Shown: in pieces, positions 23,659 to 31,400 of the stretch
How positions within the stretch are numbered: the stretch's first letter is position 1
Layout: each line of letters opens with the position of its first letter
From: Chryseotalea sp. WA131a
GTDB taxonomy: Bacteria; Bacteroidota; Bacteroidia; Cytophagales; Cyclobacteriaceae
Reading direction: 5' to 3'
DNA: 64,000 nucleotides
NCBI GenBank assembly: GCA_025370075.1
Contig: CP073016.1
Span: 3,038,001 to 3,102,000, forward strand
Position numbers and translations under genes: made by a program
The notes under the pieces: generated by a model
What the model was told of the DNA's origin: nothing
The model's input: the letters and a program-made list of their open reading frames with translations, nothing else
Databases searched by the model: none

Positions 23659-25494
23659 ATGTGTGGAATTGTAGCATACGTAGGTCATCGCCAAGCGAGT
23701 GACATCATCATCAAAGGTTTAAAGCGTTTGGAATATCGTGGCTACGACAGCGCGGGGATTGCCCTGTTGAACAAAGGCCTAAACGTTTACAAAAAGAAAG
23801 GAAAGGTAGCAGAGTTAGAGAGCTTTATCAAAGGCGAGAACCTTTCGAGCACCATTGGTATGGGGCATACACGCTGGGCCACCCATGGCGAGCCCAACGA
23901 TGAAAATGCTCACCCACATTATTCCGCAACCAAAAAATTGGCCATCATCCACAACGGCATCATTGAAAACTATAGTTCGCTCAAGCAAGATTTATTGAGG
24001 AAAGGTCATCAATTTTTGAGTGATACAGATACCGAAGTTTTCATTCACTTTATTGAAGACATTAAAGAAAAAGAAGACTGTTCGCTTGATGAGGCCGTTC
24101 GTTTGGCGTTAACAAAAGTGATAGGTGCTTATGCGATTGTTGTGATGTCACTCGAAGACCCGACCCTACTGATTGCCGCGCGCAAAGGAAGTCCGTTAGT
24201 AGTTGGTGTGGGCAAGGATGAATTTTTTATGGCCTCTGATGCTACACCCATCATTGAGTACACCAACGAAGTAGTGTACCTCAACGACCAAGAGATTGCC
24301 GTGGTGAACAATGGAAAACTGACAATCAAAAACACTGCAAACTTACCATTGACACCTTATGTGCAGACCGTTGATTTGGAATTGGAGGCGATTGAAAAAG
24401 GTGGCTTTGAACATTTCATGATCAAAGAAATTTTTGAACAGCCTCGTTCCATCAAAGATTGCATACGCGGAAGATTAGATTCTGACACGGGTCGATTGGT
24501 GTTGGGAGGCTTGCGCGAATACATTAACAAATTAGTGAATGCAGACAGGATTTTGATTGTGGCCTGTGGAACAAGCTGGCATGCCGGCTTGGTAGCTGAA
24601 TATTTCTTTGAAGAATTTTGCCGCATACCTGTAGAGGTAGAGTACGCATCTGAATTTCGCTATCGCAACCCCGTCATACGCGAAGGCGATGTGTTGATTG
24701 CGATTTCACAATCAGGCGAAACAGCCGATACATTAGCTGCCATTGATTTAGCGAAATCGAAAGAAGCCATCATTTTTGGTGTGTGCAATGTAGTGGGTTC
24801 GTCCATCCCGCGCGCTACTCATGCAGGCGCCTATACCCATGCAGGGCCAGAAATTGGTGTAGCCAGCACCAAAGCCTTTACCGCACAACTTACGGTGCTT
24901 AACATGATTGCACTTTCAGTTGCACAGCGCAAAGGAACTATCACCGAACAAAAATTTCATGAGTTAATGGTGGAGATGGAAAACATACCCGCTAAAGTAG
25001 AGCGAGCATTAAAGCTTAACAACCAAATACAAACCATTGCCGCTGAGTTTAAAGATGCTCGTAACTTTTTGTACCTAGGTCGAGGGTATAATTTTCCTGT
25101 AGCGTTGGAAGGCGCATTAAAACTAAAAGAGATTTCGTACATCCATGCCGAGGGTTATCCCGCTGCCGAAATGAAGCACGGCCCGATTGCTTTGATTGAT
25201 GAAGAGATGCCTGTTGTTTTCATTGCTACAAAAGATAGCTCATACGAAAAAGTGGTGAGTAACATACAAGAAGTAAAGGCGCGCAAAGGCCGTGTGATTG
25301 CCATCGTAACAGAAGGCGACACCCACATCAACAAAATGGCAGAGTTTGTCATAGAAGTACCTGCTACATTAGAGCCGTTGATGCCATTGGTTTCGGTGGT
25401 GCCGTTGCAATTGCTTTCTTACCATATTGCAGTGATGCGCGGCTGCAATGTAGACCAGCCGAGAAACTTGGCGAAGAGTGTGACGGTGGAATAA
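23659..25494 (+). CDS. glmS: Glutamine-fructose-6-phosphate aminotransferase (isomerizing)
   Basis: A 611-residue enzyme making glucosamine-6-phosphate, the entry to UDP-GlcNAc. The N-terminal nucleophile is C2 in MCGIVAYVG; the class-II glutaminase domain extends to about 220, followed by two SIS domains (CGTSWHAG and LGRGYNFPVALEGALKLKEISYIHAE) and the C-terminal NLAKSVTVE. Length and both termini match the family. No glmS ribozyme is seen upstream; the gap holds a CTTAGG repeat instead. It supplies UDP-GlcNAc for cell wall and for the TviB/Wbp branch. Confidence 0.97.
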   Translation: MCGIVAYVGHRQASDIIIKGLKRLEYRGYDSAGIALLNKGLNVYKKKGKVAELESFIKGENLSSTIGMGHTRWATHGEPNDENAHPHYSATKKLAIIHNGIIENYSSLKQDLLRKGHQFLSDTDTEVFIHFIEDIKEKEDCSLDEAVRLALTKVIGAYAIVVMSLEDPTLLIAARKGSPLVVGVGKDEFFMASDATPIIEYTNEVVYLNDQEIAVVNNGKLTIKNTANLPLTPYVQTVDLELEAIEKGGFEHFMIKEIFEQPRSIKDCIRGRLDSDTGRLVLGGLREYINKLVNADRILIVACGTSWHAGLVAEYFFEEFCRIPVEVEYASEFRYRNPVIREGDVLIAISQSGETADTLAAIDLAKSKEAIIFGVCNVVGSSIPRATHAGAYTHAGPEIGVASTKAFTAQLTVLNMIALSVAQRKGTITEQKFHELMVEMENIPAKVERALKLNNQIQTIAAEFKDARNFLYLGRGYNFPVALEGALKLKEISYIHAEGYPAAEMKHGPIALIDEEMPVVFIATKDSSYEKVVSNIQEVKARKGRVIAIVTEGDTHINKMAEFVIEVPATLEPLMPLVSVVPLQLLSYHIAVMRGCNVDQPRNLAKSVTVE

Positions 25495-25498
25495 CTTC

Positions 25499-26134
25499 AT
25501 GCTTGAAGAATCAACCAGAAAAAGGAATGAGATTTTAGCCGTTACAATTACTGGTCTTGGCAAATTTCTGTTCATGGATTTTTTGAATTGGAAACTGCCA
25601 TTTATTCTTTTGGCTATTTCTGCCTGGCTGATATATGTCATCTATCAATTTAGAAGAAACCCTGAAGTGGTGAGGCAGTGGGGCTTTCGGTTAGATACCT
25701 TTTGGGCATGCACAAAGTTCTTATTACCAATTGGCATTGCCTCAATGTTGGCTTTTTTCGCGATTGGCTATTTCAACAAAACCCTGAATCTTTCTTGGCA
25801 CATTTTCCCGATTCTAATTCTCTATCCTGTATGGGGAATTGTTCAACAATATTTGGTCATTGCATTAGTAGCAGGCAATCTTCAAGACTTGAAGTATAGA
25901 AATATTGGCCCCTCAGCCATTATCTTAACAACCGCACTTTTGTTTGGCCTGTTGCACTATCCTTTCTGGTGGCTAATTGCTGGCACTTTCGTATTGGCTT
26001 TGCTATATGGTTTTGTTTTCCTTAAAGTAAGAAACATCTATGCGCTTGGGCTTTTCCACGGATGGCTCGGAGTATTTTTCTTTTATACGGTAGTGGGAGA
26101 GATCCATTTGTTGAGGTATTTGGAAAAATCCTAA
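25499..26134 (+). CDS. CPBP/Abi-like membrane protein with altered active-site motif
   Basis: A 211-residue protein with about six helices. It has the spacing of CPBP (CAAX-prenyl protease/Abi) proteins: WGIVQQYLVIAL in place of the EExxxR motif, then FGLLHYP (F-x3-H) and LGLFHGW. The two glutamates are glutamines, so it may be inactive or act differently. It starts four bases after the glmS stop. CPBP membership is my reading of motif order; a fold search would settle it. Confidence 0.65.
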   Translation: MLEESTRKRNEILAVTITGLGKFLFMDFLNWKLPFILLAISAWLIYVIYQFRRNPEVVRQWGFRLDTFWACTKFLLPIGIASMLAFFAIGYFNKTLNLSWHIFPILILYPVWGIVQQYLVIALVAGNLQDLKYRNIGPSAIILTTALLFGLLHYPFWWLIAGTFVLALLYGFVFLKVRNIYALGLFHGWLGVFFFYTVVGEIHLLRYLEKS

Positions 26135-26156
26135 ACTGAAATTTTTCTTTAACCTT

Positions 26157-26189
26157 TTTGCATCTCCCCTAAAACTTCGCTTACCTTTG
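26157..26189 (+). promoter_or_regulatory. Bacteroidota-type promoter for a short RNA or leader
   Basis: TTTG at 26157-26160 and TACCTTTG at 26182-26189 with a 21-base spacer (about two longer than ideal). Transcription would start around 26195. Confidence 0.6.
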
Positions 26190-26194
26190 CATCA

Positions 26195-26326
26195 TGCTTC
26201 AACTAAAAGCGACATATCGTTTTATACACAAACCGGGTAGCGATATTCGGTTATGGGCGCGGATTTTCAGTTAGTCACACTACTTGATTTAAACACTGAA
26301 AGCCCGGCCTCGTCTGGGTTTTTTAT
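26195..26326 (+). ncRNA. Candidate small RNA or 5' leader ending in a terminator
   Basis: About 130 bases between a recognisable promoter and a terminator, ahead of a TPR gene. Visible pairings: ATATCG with CGATAT in the 5' half, TTTCAGT (near 26265) with ACTGAAA (near 26295), then the terminator hairpin. A 26-codon frame from ATG 26194 to TAG 26274 exists but would be leaderless and shows no repeated regulatory codon, so an RNA function is preferred. I do not recognise the family. If read through, it would be an attenuated leader of the TPR gene. Confidence 0.45.
26299..26324 (+). terminator. Terminator or attenuator upstream of the TPR gene
   Basis: AAAGCCCGG-CCTCGT-CTGGGTTTTTT: CCC/GGG and flanking AAA/TTT pairs with single-base bulges, followed by TTTTTTATTTT. 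The ATG of the next gene is 83 bases on. Confidence 0.6.
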
Positions 26327-26406
26327 TTTACCACCGGATTTAATGTGAAAAAAATCGTCAGCAATGACGGGTGGCATTGCTTTGCCAAAATCAACAAAAT
26401 GAAGTT

Positions 26407-26901
26407 ATGGAAACAGAAAAAATAAAATGGCTGGAAGAATATTTGGAGCATGCGCTAGAAGTCGCTTGGCTGGAGGGGCACGAGCGGGCGTTGAAGTTGC
26501 TGAACCAATTGCTGTATGAAGAACCAGGTTACGGAAAACTTCATCAAGCACTGGGTATCGTGTATTCTCGTTATGCAGATGATGAGAAGAAAGCCGAATT
26601 ACATTTTCGTATGGCAATCCGGTTCAATCCACAATTGGCAGAATCTTACACGCAATTAGCTGAGATACTGAAACAAGACGAGCGGCACGATGAAACGATT
26701 GAGGTTTGTATAAAAGGCCTAGAAGTAAAGAAAGCTAACAAAGCACAGTTGCTGGAAAGCGTGGGCAACGCATGGGAACTGAAGAAAAAATATGGCAAGG
26801 CCATCAAAAGCTACCGCGATGCGTTGAGTCACTCAGCCGAGTTATGGAACTGCAAAGTATTGGAGGAGAGCATCAAGCGATGCAAGCGCAAGCAGAAATA
26901 G
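26407..26901 (+). CDS. TPR-repeat protein
   Basis: A 164-residue all-helical soluble protein with about three to four tetratricopeptide repeats; for example YGKLHQALGIVYSRYADDEKKAELHFRMAIRFNP, quoted only in parts, follows the W-LG-Y-A-P spacing. ATG 26407 was chosen; a GTG at 26371 in the same frame would add 12 unlikely residues overlapping the leader. No signal peptide. TPRs mediate protein-protein contact; the partner is unknown. A short transcribed leader with a terminator precedes it, suggesting regulated expression. Confidence 0.75.
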   Translation: METEKIKWLEEYLEHALEVAWLEGHERALKLLNQLLYEEPGYGKLHQALGIVYSRYADDEKKAELHFRMAIRFNPQLAESYTQLAEILKQDERHDETIEVCIKGLEVKKANKAQLLESVGNAWELKKKYGKAIKSYRDALSHSAELWNCKVLEESIKRCKRKQK

Positions 26902-26903
26902 AA

Positions 26904-26962
26904 CCTAGGGCTTAGGTGTTAGAGCTTGGATAAAAAATCTAAGTTCTAATACCCAAGTCCTC
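26904..26962. repeat. CTTAGG-type hairpin repeat
   Basis: CTAGGGCTTAGGTGTTAG at its left side pairs imperfectly with CTAATACCCAAGTCCTC on its right around an A-rich loop; about 26 bases per arm with roughly five mismatches. It starts three bases after the TPR stop. Confidence 0.6.
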
Positions 26963-26982
26963 TCATGGATAAGAAGCTAACT

Positions 26983-27090
26983 AATCCGTTGAAGGCGGAT
27001 AGGGCTGGAGCGTCACCAGACTTCCCTACATAGGAAAGCCTGACACATCAATTTATGGGAAGCTAGGCCGTGATGCGATAGCCCAGCCCC
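26983..27090. ncRNA. Candidate structured RNA, unrecognised family
   Basis: A G+C-rich island in an A+T-rich 345-base gap. AATCCG/CGGAT makes a small hairpin (26983-27000); GGGCTGG at 27002-27008 pairs perfectly with CCAGCCC at 27083-27089; inside, GTCA (27012-27015)/TGAC (27041-27044) encloses a CTTCCCT...AGGAAAG stem, and CATCA (27046-27050)/TGATG (27071-27075) forms a second arm. This gives a plausible three-way junction. It does not match riboswitch or ribozyme cores I know. Strand is unresolved. The rest of the gap (27091-27246) is A+T-rich with no gene. Confidence 0.4.
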
Positions 27091-27246
27091 AGATTTACAA
27101 CAAATAATTAAAAAATTGTTAAGTTACTCCAAGTTTCAAGATTTTATGTAATATCTTTTTTAGTAAAATCGCCTATTGATTTGTAAGCCTCACCAAAATC
27201 ATTTACCTCTTACTGTAACCTTTCAAAATAAGTGTAGTTTCCCTTT

Positions 27247-27843
27247 GTGAAATCTTCAACCCCCGATTTGGAAGCGCTTTCTGATAATTCGTTGATGGCA
27301 AAGGTGCGCGATGGCGACCTAGATAGGCTCGGACTGCTGTTTGAGCGGTACAAGAAACCTTTGTACGGATTCTTTTACGGGCTCAATCGACAACAAGAGC
27401 TGAGCGAAGACCTTGTTCAAAATACATTCTTGCGCATTTTGAAGTATCGCCATCTCTTTCGCGATGAGCCAACACGCAGGCTAAACGGTGGCGACTTTAG
27501 GGCGTGGATGTTTCAGATTGCGCGCAACGTGAACAACGACCATTACCGGGGGAATAAAATCAAAGCCAAAGAAGAGTTGGAAGATTGGCAAGACAAGTTG
27601 GGGCATAACGAGAACATGTCGACTGAGATGTTGCAGGCAGATACGCACGAAATGCTTTCCATGGCCATGGAAAGACTGCCGATGGAGAAACGCGAAGTAC
27701 TGCTACTGAGCAAGTATCAAGAAAAGAAGTACCACGAAATCGGGGAGATTTTAGGTTGCTCAGAAGGCGCGGTGAAGGTAAAAGTATTTAGGGCGTTGCA
27801 AGAGTTGAAAGAGGTGTACAAGCAATTGGAAAAACAAATGTGA
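27247..27843 (+). CDS. ECF-type RNA polymerase sigma factor
   Basis: A 198-residue sigma-70-family protein with region 2 (ERYKKPLYGFFYGL, then EDLVQNTFLRILKYRHLF) and region 4 (MEKREVLLLSKYQEKKYHEIGEILG, quoted in part, with the helix-turn-helix SEGAVKVKVFRALQELK). No region 3, hence ECF group. GTG at 27247 is used because the frame has no earlier ATG; an internal ATG at codon 17 would cut a poorly conserved leader. It is directly followed by a membrane HEAT-repeat protein that likely acts as its anti-sigma factor. Confidence 0.88.
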   Translation: MKSSTPDLEALSDNSLMAKVRDGDLDRLGLLFERYKKPLYGFFYGLNRQQELSEDLVQNTFLRILKYRHLFRDEPTRRLNGGDFRAWMFQIARNVNNDHYRGNKIKAKEELEDWQDKLGHNENMSTEMLQADTHEMLSMAMERLPMEKREVLLLSKYQEKKYHEIGEILGCSEGAVKVKVFRALQELKEVYKQLEKQM

Positions 27844-27845
27844 TT

Positions 27846-28625
27846 ATGGAACAGGATCAAATAAACCGGTTGTTGACAAGGTACAACGAAGGCCTGGCCG
27901 ATGCGGCAGAAATAAAAAACATCGAGCAGTTAATTGAATCGGGAAAGATTGAGCTGACACAACTGCAAGATTTTTCGAAGCTCGATTCTCAGCTTGCAAA
28001 GTTAGATGTTGGTTCTCCGTCCACCCGGTTAGCTGTTCAGTTTTATTCTGCATTGGTGCAAGAGAAAAAGCAAAATGAAAAAGGTACTCTTTCCCTAGTT
28101 TCAAATTGGAACAATCTGTTTCCTCGTTTGGCACTTGCTGCTTCACTCCTGATGGCCGGATTTGTTGGTGGCTATTTTTTGAAAGGGCCATCGCAAGATA
28201 AGTCGGTTACTGAATTGACTCAACAAGTGGGAGAATTGAAAGAAATGATGATGCTGTCAATGTTGGAAAAAGAATCAGCCACGGAGCGATTGAAAGCGGT
28301 AAGCCTAACCTCAGACATGGACCAGGTGAGCAAAAAGGTAACGGATGCACTCTTTAAAACATTAAACGGTGACGAAAATGTAAATGTGCGCTTGGCCGCC
28401 TTGGATGTGCTGATGAACTACGCCAAAGACAGCCAAGTTCGTGCTGGGTTGATCAAATCTATTTCTGTCCAAGATTCCCCTCTGGTACAGGTGGCACTGG
28501 CTGAACTGATGGTGACCTTGCAAGAGAAAAAATCGGTAACTGAGCTAAAGAAACTTTTGCAGAGCGACAAAACACCAAAGGAGGTAAAAGGTAAAATTGA
28601 AAAAAGTATTAGTGTGTTAATTTGA
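27846..28625 (+). CDS. Membrane-anchored HEAT-repeat protein, probable anti-sigma factor
   Basis: About 259 residues: a cytoplasmic acidic N-terminus (residues 1-90) beginning EQDQINRLLTRYNEGLADAAE, one transmembrane helix (about 95-113), a coiled-coil segment, and a C-terminal helical-repeat region (NVRLAALDVLMNYAKDSQVRAGL) resembling HEAT repeats. Anti-sigma proteins with this layout follow ECF sigma genes in Bacteroidota. ATG 27846 is two bases after the sigma stop; a GTG at 27840 overlapping it is possible. There is no zinc-binding HxxxCxxC motif. Sigma inhibition is inferred from position and topology. Confidence 0.75.
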   Translation: MEQDQINRLLTRYNEGLADAAEIKNIEQLIESGKIELTQLQDFSKLDSQLAKLDVGSPSTRLAVQFYSALVQEKKQNEKGTLSLVSNWNNLFPRLALAASLLMAGFVGGYFLKGPSQDKSVTELTQQVGELKEMMMLSMLEKESATERLKAVSLTSDMDQVSKKVTDALFKTLNGDENVNVRLAALDVLMNYAKDSQVRAGLIKSISVQDSPLVQVALAELMVTLQEKKSVTELKKLLQSDKTPKEVKGKIEKSISVLI

Positions 28626-28629
28626 TGAA

Positions 28630-28657
28630 TGCCACAGATTACACAGATGTACACAGA
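28630..28657. repeat. ACAGATTACACAG-type dispersed repeat
   Basis: TGCCACAGATTACACAGA followed by TGTACACAGA, just downstream of the anti-sigma gene; inverted relative to the copy near 63000. Short runs of this word are widespread in intergenic DNA of the phylum. Confidence 0.55.
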
Positions 28658-28776
28658 AAAAAATTACAAAGGAAATTCCTTTTAAGATTCACAGACAATG
28701 ACTAAAGCGAAAGAAAATCTTGGTATATCCTTGAAATCAGTGGCAAAAAATATTTAAAAAATAAGCTCAAAAAAAA

Positions 28777-29667
28777 ATGAAAACAATTATAAATCTCATC
28801 CTAGCTATCCTGTCTGCGCATTTGGCCGCAGCTCAAACTTTCTCAGAAACAATCAAAAAAGAATTTGCTATCGAAAAAACAGGAGTGGAGAACACGATAT
28901 TGGTAGCGAACATCAATGGCGATATCCATGTGGTAGGTTATGAAGGCTCAAAAGTGATTGTAGAAGTAGAGAAGAAAATCACTGCAAAAACACAGCAGCG
29001 ATTAGAAGCCGGTAAAAAGGAAATTCAGTTTGGCACGATGAACCTTGCAGATACGCTCATCTTTTACATGCAAGGAGGATGCAATGTGTTTGGGAAACAG
29101 AATTGGAAGGCTCGCAATTTTGGCACACGTAACAAGTGGACTTACAATTGGGATGGCAACCATGATTGCGATACTAAATACGAATACAAGCTTGATTTCA
29201 ACATCAAAGTGCCACAATCCGTTAATGTTGTTCTCAGCACGGTTAACGATGGGGATATTTCTGTTGAAAATTTAAATGGCACTTTGAAAGTTGAAAATAT
29301 CAACGGGGGAATCAAACTTAAAAATATTTCACGAGAGGCCTCTGCTGCTACGATCAATGGTAACGTGGACATTGAGTATGCCAAAAACCCTACCAAAGCT
29401 TGTAGGTTCTACACACTTAATGGTGAAATCAACGCGTGGTTTCAAAAAGGTTTAACTGCTAACATGGCCTTCAAAAGTTTCAATGGCGAATTCTTTAGCA
29501 ATGTGAAGAGTTTGGAATCATTACCAATGGAATTAGAGAAGGAACCAAGTCAGAACGGAACAAAATACAAATTGACCGGAAACCGTTTCAAAGTAGGAAA
29601 CGGAGGAGCCTTGTTGGATTTCGAAACGTTTAATGGAAATGTTTACTTAAAAGAAAAATCATTGTAA
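28777..29667 (+). CDS. Exported DUF4097-type beta-repeat protein (first of a pair)
   Basis: A 296-residue protein with a signal peptide (cleavage after AHLAAAQ) and repeated short beta-strand units such as ANINGDIHVVGYEG, STVNDGDISVENLNG, KVENINGGIKLKNI and TFNGNVYL. This is the DUF4097/auto-transporter-adhesin-like parallel beta fold. It has an unusual middle segment with two cysteines (GGCNVFGKQNW and NHDCDTKYEY) that may pair. It is 151 bases after the anti-sigma gene and followed by a paralogue. Likely the regulated output of the sigma module, role unknown. Confidence 0.8.
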   Translation: MKTIINLILAILSAHLAAAQTFSETIKKEFAIEKTGVENTILVANINGDIHVVGYEGSKVIVEVEKKITAKTQQRLEAGKKEIQFGTMNLADTLIFYMQGGCNVFGKQNWKARNFGTRNKWTYNWDGNHDCDTKYEYKLDFNIKVPQSVNVVLSTVNDGDISVENLNGTLKVENINGGIKLKNISREASAATINGNVDIEYAKNPTKACRFYTLNGEINAWFQKGLTANMAFKSFNGEFFSNVKSLESLPMELEKEPSQNGTKYKLTGNRFKVGNGGALLDFETFNGNVYLKEKSL

Positions 29668-29721
29668 TTGGTTGCCCGCTTTAACAGCCGTGCATAAAAT
29701 CAAATCTTAAAAAAATTAAAA

Positions 29722-30609
29722 ATGAAAAAGCAATTTATAATCATCACAATCTTATTTATCCTATCGTTAGTCACTTCGTATGCACAAAATGCTGGAGAGT
29801 TTTCGGTGCCTCTTTCTGATCCCAACAAACGGGGCAAATTGAAAGCACATCTCAATTACGGTTCCATCACCGTAAAGGGATCGCCCCGCAAAGATGTATT
29901 AATAAAATACAAAGCGGTTGAAGAAAGTGATCGTGAAAATGATGAAGAAGATGATAAGGACGATGACCGAAGATTAAAACCTTTGGCTCGTATCAATACA
30001 CAAACAAACAATGATAAATCTGATGGAAACAAAGCAGGTCTGAAAAAAATTTCGGGAGGTGTGCTGGACCTGGAGGTTACCGAAAATGGCAACTTGGTTA
30101 AAGTCGGCTCCAATTCATTTTCAGAAAAGGTAAAGCTGGAAATTGAAGTGCCGTTGGAATTTGATTTGAACGTAAGCACCTTCAACGATGGTGTGATGTT
30201 CATCTCCAACGTATCAGGTGAACTGGAGCTTACCAATCACAATGATGACATCACGGCCGAAAACATTTCGGGGTCGGTATTGGCTACCTCCTTTAACGGA
30301 GCTATTAAAATTTCATTCAACAAAGTGAAAGAAAATACACCCATGTCATTCTCTACTTTCAATGGTGATATCGACATCACTTTTCCATCTTCGCTTAAAG
30401 CGACCTTTAAATTGAAAACAGAGCAGGGCGAAATTTTCATCGGTTTTGAAATGAAAACAGTGCAAGAAGCACCTGTGCAGAAAAAAGAAATAAGTGGCGG
30501 CACCTACAAAGTTGTGATTGATGGATCGATAAAAGGCGAGGTAAACGGAGGAGGCCCCGAGTTCAGTATGAAAAATCACAATGGGGACATTATCATACGC
30601 AAGAAGTAA
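29722..30609 (+). CDS. Exported DUF4097-type beta-repeat protein (second of a pair)
   Basis: A 295-residue paralogue of the preceding protein. Signal peptide ends SYAQNAG; repeated units STFNDGVMFISNVSGELEL, NHNDDITAENISGSV, SFNGAIKI, TFNGDIDITFPS and KNHNGDIIIRKK show the same stacked beta pattern. A strongly acidic insert (residues about 72-88, ESDRENDEEDDKDDDRR) sets it apart, and it lacks the cysteine segment of its neighbour. Followed by an inverted repeat before the convergent gene. Presumably co-transcribed with the sigma module. Confidence 0.8.
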   Translation: MKKQFIIITILFILSLVTSYAQNAGEFSVPLSDPNKRGKLKAHLNYGSITVKGSPRKDVLIKYKAVEESDRENDEEDDKDDDRRLKPLARINTQTNNDKSDGNKAGLKKISGGVLDLEVTENGNLVKVGSNSFSEKVKLEIEVPLEFDLNVSTFNDGVMFISNVSGELELTNHNDDITAENISGSVLATSFNGAIKISFNKVKENTPMSFSTFNGDIDITFPSSLKATFKLKTEQGEIFIGFEMKTVQEAPVQKKEISGGTYKVVIDGSIKGEVNGGGPEFSMKNHNGDIIIRKK

Positions 30610-30634
30610 ATATTTGATTAGTCATTTGCTACAT

Positions 30635-30671
30635 GCCTCATGCTGCAAGCCATAAGCTTGTGGCCTGAGGC
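30635..30671. repeat. Imperfect hairpin between convergent genes
   Basis: GCCTCA (30635-30640) pairs with TGAGGC (30666-30671), and CAAGC with GCTTG inside. No T-run. Possibly a bidirectional transcript end or a REP-like element. Confidence 0.45.
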
Positions 30672-30684
30672 ATCAGCCTTGCCG

Positions 30685-31350
30685 CTACTTTGATGGTTGG
30701 CTGTCGAGATATTCTTTGTTAAGCAAGAAGCAAATCTTGTAGCGCTCGTCTTTGGTATCTTTATAAAGTGCTTCCAATAACTCATGCACTTCTACAATTC
30801 CAATTTTGCTGCACCACTCAAATGGTCCGTACGGATAGTTAGTCCCTAGCTTCATCGCTAAGTCAATATCTGCGCGCGAAGCTGTTCCTTCTTCCACGGT
30901 AAAGTAAGCTTCATTGATAATCATGGCAATTACACGGGGAGTAACAAAACCAACGCGATCATCCACCACAATAAACTCAGTACCTAATTTTTGGCAGGTT
31001 GATCTTAGGATTTCTTCATTCTCCTTTTTCTGAACACATACTTCCAACAAAGGTCTGTTCAGAAAAGTGGGCAAACCACAAAAGCCAACGAACGTACCAC
31101 GCTGATTTCCTTTGCACAAATCTGCCAACGATTTTGTGGTGGTGTTTAAAAATGCAACCACCTTCGGAAATTCTGAGTATAATTGTATCTGCTCATGGTT
31201 TTTAGCGATTGCAAAGTCAAAAACAACATCCGATTGCTTGAGCATTTCTTTCGCTTCTTGATAATGGGTGGCAAGCGAAACAGTTTGCTCCTTAAATTTC
31301 AGTTGGCATTCCTCCTTTTGTGCATTATTTCCTATTACCAAAACATTCAT
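30685..31350 (-). CDS. 3-hydroxyacyl-CoA dehydrogenase-like protein with reduced Rossmann domain
   Basis: A 221-residue protein. The C-terminal half has the 3HCDH helical domain: DRVGFVTPRVIAMIINEAYFTVEEGTAS and DLAMKLGTNYPYGPFEWCSKIG, quoted in part. The N-terminal half is shorter than usual and the dinucleotide loop GxGxxG is missing (MNVLVIGNNAQKEE), although the catalytic-region Asn/Pro segment FCGLPTFLNRPLLEVC is partly kept. Full-length family members have ~290 residues. It may bind acyl-CoA without acting as a dehydrogenase. It is divergent from the ridA-like gene by 50 bases. Confidence 0.75.
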   Translation of the reverse strand: MNVLVIGNNAQKEECQLKFKEQTVSLATHYQEAKEMLKQSDVVFDFAIAKNHEQIQLYSEFPKVVAFLNTTTKSLADLCKGNQRGTFVGFCGLPTFLNRPLLEVCVQKKENEEILRSTCQKLGTEFIVVDDRVGFVTPRVIAMIINEAYFTVEEGTASRADIDLAMKLGTNYPYGPFEWCSKIGIVEVHELLEALYKDTKDERYKICFLLNKEYLDSQPSK

Positions 31351-31400
31351 GGTCGTAAAGTTTTTCTGATATTTGAGTCAAAACTAATAATACCACGGCT

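Noticed and set aside
26194..26274. A 26-codon frame beginning at the predicted transcription start
   Set aside because: It would be leaderless, has no repeated amino acids typical of attenuator peptides, and no protein features; treated as RNA.
28777..30609. The two DUF4097 genes as a recent tandem duplication
   Set aside because: They share fold pattern and length but little direct sequence identity, and differ by an acidic insert and a cysteine segment, so the duplication is old.
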